This document shows positions 58,164 through 64,000 of a stretch of DNA of 64,000 bases, piece by piece (the first letter of the stretch is position 1; each line of letters begins with the position of its first letter). Under the pieces are notes generated by a model. It saw only the letters and a program-made list of their open reading frames with translations. It did not search any database and was not told the DNA's origin. Both the position numbers and the translations under genes were made by a program. The stretch lies in contig BDGG01000004.1 of the NCBI GenBank assembly GCA_001949185.1, positions 4,356,554 to 4,420,553 on the forward strand. Reading direction: 5' to 3'. The DNA is from Ramazzottius varieornatus. Taxonomy: Eukaryota; Tardigrada; Eutardigrada; Parachela; Ramazzottiidae.

Positions 58164-61100
58164 GTTGATGTTTCAGGGCTCGTTGGGATCCCAATACAGT
58201 ACGCAGAACCGCACCAAGTTGACTGGGTGTTTCCCTTAGAATTTAAGTGAAAATCCAAACAAGCACAGTACCTGCTGACGGAAACACCGGGCGATTAGTG
58301 GGAATTGAAGGGAATGCGCGTTTGTGAGCCACCATAATTATAGCTATGCGTGCTCTCGTTTACCGTATCAGTTCGCAGTGGATGAGTAACGTTGAGGTGT
58401 AACTTTGAGCAAACTCACGAAATGTTGATATTACGGGATTTTATCGCGAAAAAGTTCATAGGTTGTCGAGAGTCCTCCAGTCGTTTCATGCCTTTCTACA
58501 ACAGCTTATGAGTCAACTGCAACTTACATGCTGGAGTTCAGCTCTCCAGCACGGTGCGACCATACTTTAGCCACTATGTCCGTACACCACGGTTATACGC
58601 AAGTAAAGAATCACTAGTTCTTTGTCCGCTTTCCCCCTCTCTACGCGCAAACGTACAATTACATGTGCCGCGGTACCGTAGACGCATCACTTTAGCACTT
58701 ACGGAACCACTGGGTCAAAACTGACCCGAACATGAATCTGAAGACCTACTGCGGGTTTCGTTCTGATCAAATCAGCGCGGCGTTTTCTCTTTTGCCTCCA
58801 CAAAACCCTTGTCCACGCGACGACGCTAAGTGGCCACTAGTCAGACAAGCGAAAAATTCAGGAGGTAGTCGTTTAGGACACTTTTGCTCTCAGAGTTTCT
58901 GTGGTTTTTGAGAGAGTGCAGATTCCGCTGTCAAAAAAATGCATAGATACAGGAACACAGTGTCCGTCGAGTGGGCTGGTCAGAATTGAGGTGGCGGTGT
59001 TTCCTGACCATGGGAAAAAATCAGACCGGTGTACAAAGACGGAGCTTGCTCGGATCATATCGCGCGCATTAGCTTCATCTTTCTTGCCGTTATGGTCGAC
59101 CAAGTACCCGCCCCTCTGTTTCCACCAGTTGAAAACTCGTGGGTCAGTTTTGACCCAGTGGCTCAAACCGTGCACAAAACACGTGGTTCCGTAAGCGTTG
59201 ATGAAACTGAAGCAGTCTCTTATTTTGACCGCCGAAGACAACTCTCAATTGGACCATCATCGGAGATTCGCTACGCATTCGCTAAGTTCCGCGAACAACT
59301 TCAGTGACCTCGTTTTTTAGCTTCTGTGGCAGAGCGAATCGGGATAACCCCAGAGCCGCGAAGATCCGGGGACTAGCAGACAGTATGGGTGGTAGAGCAA
59401 TTTCCGGTTGGGTCTTCACCGACAGAGGGCGCGTGCGTAGGCTTGGCGTCGGAATGTGCAGGAAATAGAAAACTATGCGGCCACAAATAGCCAAGAACCG
59501 GTTTTACGCTTTCATGTTCCGAGCTCAGCATCAATTGTATACATACCGCAGGTGTAAAAGCATGAGGTGAGGTTTAGTGCGCCGGCATGTGTTATGACTT
59601 TACTGTACTAAGATATCATTAGCAAACACAGCGCGAGTTATGCTTTTTTACAGCCTAAAATTTAACCTTGTACAGTTTCAATCACGTTTTCCATTGGCGT
59701 AGTCTAAAGCATGGTTGAAAATCAGCATGCAGCCATGTACAGTAGATGCGGTATTTGCCTGCAGCAGAAACTGCTCTGACAATCGTTCGCGACGTCGATT
59801 CACGATCGAGTTAAGGATCGCCAGTCATTATTGCGCAGCTATGACTGTATCCATGTTTTCTGCATTTTTTCCGACTTTTCAGCTTTCTTCTCTGCACAAG
59901 TCTGCCTTCTTCGATCGTTTTTCTGCAACCGATACCGTAATCCACGACTGCTCGTTATAGGCACTCACACCCATTGTACTCAAATCTCCCCGCTTGTCGG
60001 ATCGATCGCTCTCTTTTCACTGTTTACTGTTGTTCCGTCGCCCGATTACGTGATCCATTGTCTATACACATCCTGACCGACTGTGAGGAGCTGCGAAGGA
60101 AGGCGAATAGCAGTGTAAGTACGTAGGAAAAAACCAATACGCTAAAAATTATCGTAGCATGCCTGGTTATGTTCGGGACCTTGGGTTTCTGTAAGCACCT
60201 GGCCTTGTGCTGATCTGCGCATATGAAGAACCTACGTGTACTGTTGTTAAAATGTTTGTTGATACAGCTATCAACAACGCATCCTTCTTGCGATTTCGCT
60301 TACTCGTAAGAAAGTGCAGGGAGCTGCTATATATATATGGCCTACGGATTCTTGTGCTTAGAGACGAAGTAGTTGATACCCCGATGAACTGGGTTTCTTC
60401 ATGGTCACGTACCCATGGATTTCCCCGGAAAAGACGAGGTCTGCAGGCAGGACAAGGAAAATATAATGCCGCGGGAAAACTGCGTGTACTTTATTATAGT
60501 TGTTTGATAATTATAAGGAAAAGAACCAAGAAAAGCTGCTTCTGCAGGCAAAGCTTACTACTGTTTGCCTGCTTTATGGACAAAGTTGTCGAAGCTGCCT
60601 CGCATCATTAACTTGTATGTGGGCGCTCGATTTGGGCACTTGAACATATGAAAATGGCGTAGTTTATCAGCGGATCGTGGGACGGTGCGAGGTTGCAAGG
60701 GCACTTTACAGCGTCGTCCGTAATGTGATGCAGCTTGATGGTTTTTTCGCGTGAAGTTTTTGAGATCTAACCGATTAGCTACCCATTCTTAATAGAAGAA
60801 TGTTTTGTGACAGTCATTAATGTTTTGCATGCAATTAACTGCGAGGGTGAACCGGACGAAGTGCCGGCCGATCGAATATCTGCAAGGCCACAATACAAAT
60901 CGTAAAGCGGGAAGTCAGGAAATCCGGGTTTCATGGATGTTGACGATGGACGCTAAATGCCGTTGCCTTTGTTATGATAAATGCTAAAGTAACGACCAAG
61001 TCCTTCATCATCATATCCTCTATCTTTCCAAAAACAACCGGTGGTTCGGTCCGTACCCGTCGTCAAAAGCCTGCGAAGCACTGTTGTGATCACTGCACGG

Positions 61101-62174
61101 CATCCGCTGCGAGCAGGCGAGTTCTTCACTGAATGTGGCGCATTACGTGATCGCCAACGTGACGTCACGTATTGCCCGTGCATCTGTGTATCTTTGCCGG
61201 AGCGGGTGCGTTATTTCGCTCGCTCGTTTGTTTCTTTTGGTTTTCTTCTCGAGAGTTTGCCAGTTTGCTGCATCTCATCTTCCCACGCTATTACCTGATC
61301 GTGGTGGATGTTTGCTGGGTGTACAACAAAGGAGTGGTGATCGATGGATCTCGTTAGGGTTTGCCGCTGCTAGAGGTAGAAGCAGATATCGTGGTCGTTT
61401 GGTTGAACGGTGCAAGGTGCATGTGAGTGTTATTAACAGTTATTTCGCTTATTTGTCTGACTCGCAAAGTTGTCAGATCGATGTTTCTGTCGCCACTTTT
61501 ATCTAGTACCTCCGTGGCTCTGGCAGACGTTCATATTAACAGAACGCTTGTTTATACCTGTCCGTGTCACAGACTGCGAGATAACTTTTGCGGGACTACT
61601 CGTAGGAATCGTTTCTGGGATAATTATGGGATATGAACGACCATAGAAGGTACGCTTGGACAAGTTGGTACCAACTTGCGCCAGTCTTCAGTCTGACGAA
61701 TGTGGAAACTGCATGATGGATCGGACTGTTCAAATCTGTATCTGTCATATACATGTAATTATGCGTAATAATTTATTCAATAGAGAGATAGGCTGAATGA
61801 GCCTTCAAATGGATATCGAAGTTTGCAGGTGTACGGCAATATCAATAGGAATGGAATATGGGCCAGTTTTCTTACTTTAGAGTCTCTGGACGAGCACAAG
61901 ATACTTCCTCGCATATTTTAATTCTTTGAGGATCAATGCGAAGCTGAAAGTTGCGCGTGCTTTGTCGGTTCACTCGCGAATCGCGATAGTCATTTCCGTG
62001 CTCTTCAGTCTGGTAGTTGGCTCTAAGCTGTGCTTGTTTCTCGGCTCGTTTGGTTCGTTTCATACCTGAGAGCGTTCTCAACATCTCCTTGAGAATATCT
62101 TACACGGACCATTGAAAAACTTGGTGAGTTTATTTACAGGTGTTGAAGAAATGAGCGTGGAAGGATAATCAAGA
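58164..62174. other. Intergenic region between divergent Mesh and nesprin-like genes
   Basis: About 4 kb without a convincing gene. It holds a pair of inverted repeats (58699 and 59195 ends). ORFs such as the minus-strand one at 59241-58873 and the plus-strand ones at 60207-60611 and 61041-61506 have no recognisable motif. Confidence 0.5.
58699..59195. repeat. Inverted-repeat-bounded segment (~500 bp)
   Basis: The left end has CTTACGGAACCAC followed directly by TGGGTCAAAACTGACCC. The right end carries both blocks in reverse orientation (GGGTCAGTTTTGACCCA and GTGGTTCCGTAAG), separated by ~25 bp. The GGGTCAAAACTGACCC block is itself nearly palindromic. This looks like a degraded nonautonomous DNA transposon; no duplication of target site was identified. 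Confidence 0.6.
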
Positions 62175-64000
62175 ATGGAGTACGACAACTACGATCGGAC
62201 GATATCCCCCTCACGTCCGCGGAGTCGCCTTTCTTCCGAACTGTCCGGAGCTTCTACAGCGCAGCCTGTGGAGTGGACAGGTGACGACTGGATTAGTCGC
62301 GAAGAAGAGTTCCGGGATACCATCAATGCTTTGCAGCGTAAGAACTAAGAGCTTTTGCTCCTGCTGTGGTTGGTATTCTTTTTCGAAAACTCGCGGTGAC
62401 GTCACCGCGCGGGAAAACGCAGATTAAGCATAAAATAAATTCTTATAACTCAGTGATTACTTTGCAACAGCATTCACTGTTCAGAAATCAGTCAGAAGTA
62501 GTCCTAAATATGCAGGTTGCTCTCTTGGCTTGCATCGTTACGCAAACCATAGACGAAAATCTCCGTGGAGCGTCTTTTCACACTGGCAGTTAGACTGCTG
62601 GTTACTTTTTGGAACAGACGGTCAATCGTCCAGAGGGTGTGTCGGTTCCGCTTTTCCAAGCGGCTCGCTAGGTAATCTTTTCGGGACTGAGATCGTTTCG
62701 TATGTCTGGGCATTTTTCCGTTTGGAAAGACTTTTCCTTGAGGGAAGAGATCGATGAGTTGCACGTTTGACCATGAACAAGCACCGCCTTGATCTCTTAA
62801 CGAAACCGTTTCATCTTCGTGAGACTTGCACGAGCTGGTAAGCCGTAGCGTTGTTCGGCGAGGAACGATGGAGATCGACAGGTCAAATGACGACACACTT
62901 GAACTGTTGCGATTATCTTTTCAACTTGTGGGTCGTTGCGTCCGCCAAGAGAGCCATCGAAAAATCCGTACAAACAACACACAGTTCTTTCTACGGCTTG
63001 AATACTTCTGCATCATCACATTCCCCAAACATAAGACGTGTTTCGCTGAGCTGTTTCTACTCAGTGTTGTGCTTTGTCATCTGTCATGTGCGCACAGCGC
63101 ATGAGAAGTTGAGATTAAGTCTTACATATTTGTCTCTTTTTCCAGATGAGCAAGAGAGAATCCAGAAAAAGACCTTCACAAACTGGATAAACTCGCATTT
63201 GGATCAAGTGAGAAATTAGTTCTTGGTACCTTTGAAAGTCGAAACAAATAAGTAAAAAAGCACAGTTATTCATTTCTGTTACATTTTAGCATCCCAAAAA
63301 GTGGGTGGTCAACGACTTATTTACGGATCTGAAAGACGGAAGGGTCTTGCTGGCCTTAATCGAAGTGATAACCGGCGATCGCCTGGTATGCCGACTTACG
63401 GGACGAGAGCTCGGCTGACGAGCTCCATAATATTTCTTTTCCAAGCGGTGCACTTTTTCAGTATTACTGGCGGGAAGTGTGCGCCACTTGAAAAATCGAT
63501 CTTGTCGTGTTTGTTTGTCGAGCTTCCATATAGCTTGTTACCGGTTACACAGTTTTTCTTAAACGCTTTGCTTTGTTTTATAGCCTGCCGAAACTTTCCG
63601 GCATTACACACGTGCACATTACTTGTCCAACGTCGAACGTGCCTTGGATTACCTACGAGATCACCAGGTACAGAAGAGCCATCTTGAAGCTGCTGAAACA
63701 GCTGAGAAATCTTTTTCTTCACGTATCTCGCCCCTTCCCCTTTTCGCGTAAATTCATCCATCCTTGTTTTTTCAGATTAAACTGGTCAACATCAACTCGT
63801 CGGAAATAGTCGATGGCAATGAGACGGTCATACTTGGCTTGATCTGGAGTATTATTTTGAACTTTCAGGTATGACATTGAGGTTGACGTTTAGAGTTGGT
63901 GCGATAGCTGTCTATGGTTTGTGTCTGTTTGATTGATGAGTGATGACTTTGGGAAACTGTCAGTAATGGCCGATTTTCTAATCTTTGACAGATTGACCAA
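62175..64000 (+). CDS. Nesprin-like (SYNE/MSP-300/ANC-1) protein, N-terminal calponin-homology domain, partial
   Basis: Exons are 62175-62337, 63147-63208, 63290-63385, 63584-63667, 63776-63868 and 63992 onward. All join in frame and the gene leaves the window. After 54 acidic/Ser-rich residues comes the first CH domain: [17 protein letters not shown], then [52 protein letters not shown] and [10 protein letters not shown]. The [11 protein letters not shown] and KLVNINS...LIWSIIL blocks are most like nesprins, which link actin to the nuclear envelope through a C-terminal KASH domain (not in this window). Beta-spectrin or spectraplakin are less likely alternatives. Intron 63386-63583 holds a hairpin repeat. 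Confidence 0.82.
63402..63526. repeat. Hairpin repeat family, copy 5 (nesprin-like intron)
   Basis: Stem CCAAGCGGTGCAC / GTGTGCGCCACTTG. The right arm AAAAATCGATCTTGTCGTG continues into TTTGTTTGTCGAGCTT, matching the left end of the copy near 10.53 kb in reverse complement. It lies between CH-domain exons. Confidence 0.75.

Noticed and set aside
58873-59241. 122-aa minus-strand ORF inside the inverted-repeat segment, considered as a transposase
   Set aside because: No DDE/DDD motif or similarity to a transposase family that I could recognise.
60207-60611. 134-aa plus-strand ORF between Mesh and the nesprin-like gene
   Set aside because: Low-complexity mix with no domain; no promoter, splice or polyadenylation context.
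1-64000. tRNA, rRNA, CRISPR arrays, bacterial operons
   Set aside because: Looked for B-box-like GGTTCGAATCC, rRNA-like segments and regular direct repeats by eye; found none. Spliced genes exclude a prokaryotic source.

Overview
The window is eukaryotic nuclear DNA from a small-genome invertebrate animal. Genes are split by short GT-AG introns (mostly about 55-110 bp), run on both strands and are closely spaced. The proteins are animal-specific: a MEX3-type KH/RING protein, a class IV POU factor, a Mesh-like septate-junction protein, a nesprin-like CH protein and a CRACD-like actin regulator. A Mesh homologue with the order NIDO-IPT-AMOP-vWD-Sushi-TM suggests a panarthropod. A tardigrade would fit the compactness, but this is inference. 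All gene names rest on remembered family sequences; no search was run.

Layout. 1-890 (-): 5' part of PGAP2 (GPI-anchor maturation), cut by the window edge. 1283-3244 (+): mitochondrial rRNA 2'-O-methyltransferase (MRM1 type). 3245-4790: no gene, but a 280-bp hAT-like MITE with 8-bp target-site duplications. 4797-5560 (+): EMC10-like coding sequence whose frame I cannot resolve. 5614-7766 (+): ATG13 (autophagy initiation). 8343-12152 and 17101-17524 (-): CRACD-like regulator with a ~5 kb intron. 19893-25301 (+): MEX3-like RNA-binding E3 ligase. 26460-28683 (+): unrecognised nuclear-type protein. 29591-30817 (+): BPNT2-type PAP phosphatase. 31498-33816 (+): protein with an MKLP1/KIF23 stalk and tail but no motor. 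37367-39590 (-): POU4/Brn3-type factor. 42046-43076 (-): RNF4-like RING protein. 43602-50750 (-): large TPR protein. 51695-58163 (-): Mesh. 62175-64000 (+): N-terminal CH domain of a nesprin-like giant protein, cut by the window end.

The genes are unrelated housekeeping and developmental genes; I see no operon or pathway cluster. Noncoding space (12.2-17.1, 17.5-19.9, 20.3-23.0, 33.8-37.2, 39.6-42.0 and 58.2-62.1 kb) has no convincing genes. It does hold several inverted-repeat elements. The clearest is a five-copy family of ~100-125 bp palindromes with a GTGGCGCAC/GTGCGCCAC stem; four copies lie in introns and one is intergenic.

The observations I would follow first are the motor-less KIF23-like gene, the dispersed hairpin family, a possible 16-nt intron at 28294-28309, the frame-broken EMC10-like locus, and an inverted duplication over the start codon of the TPR gene.
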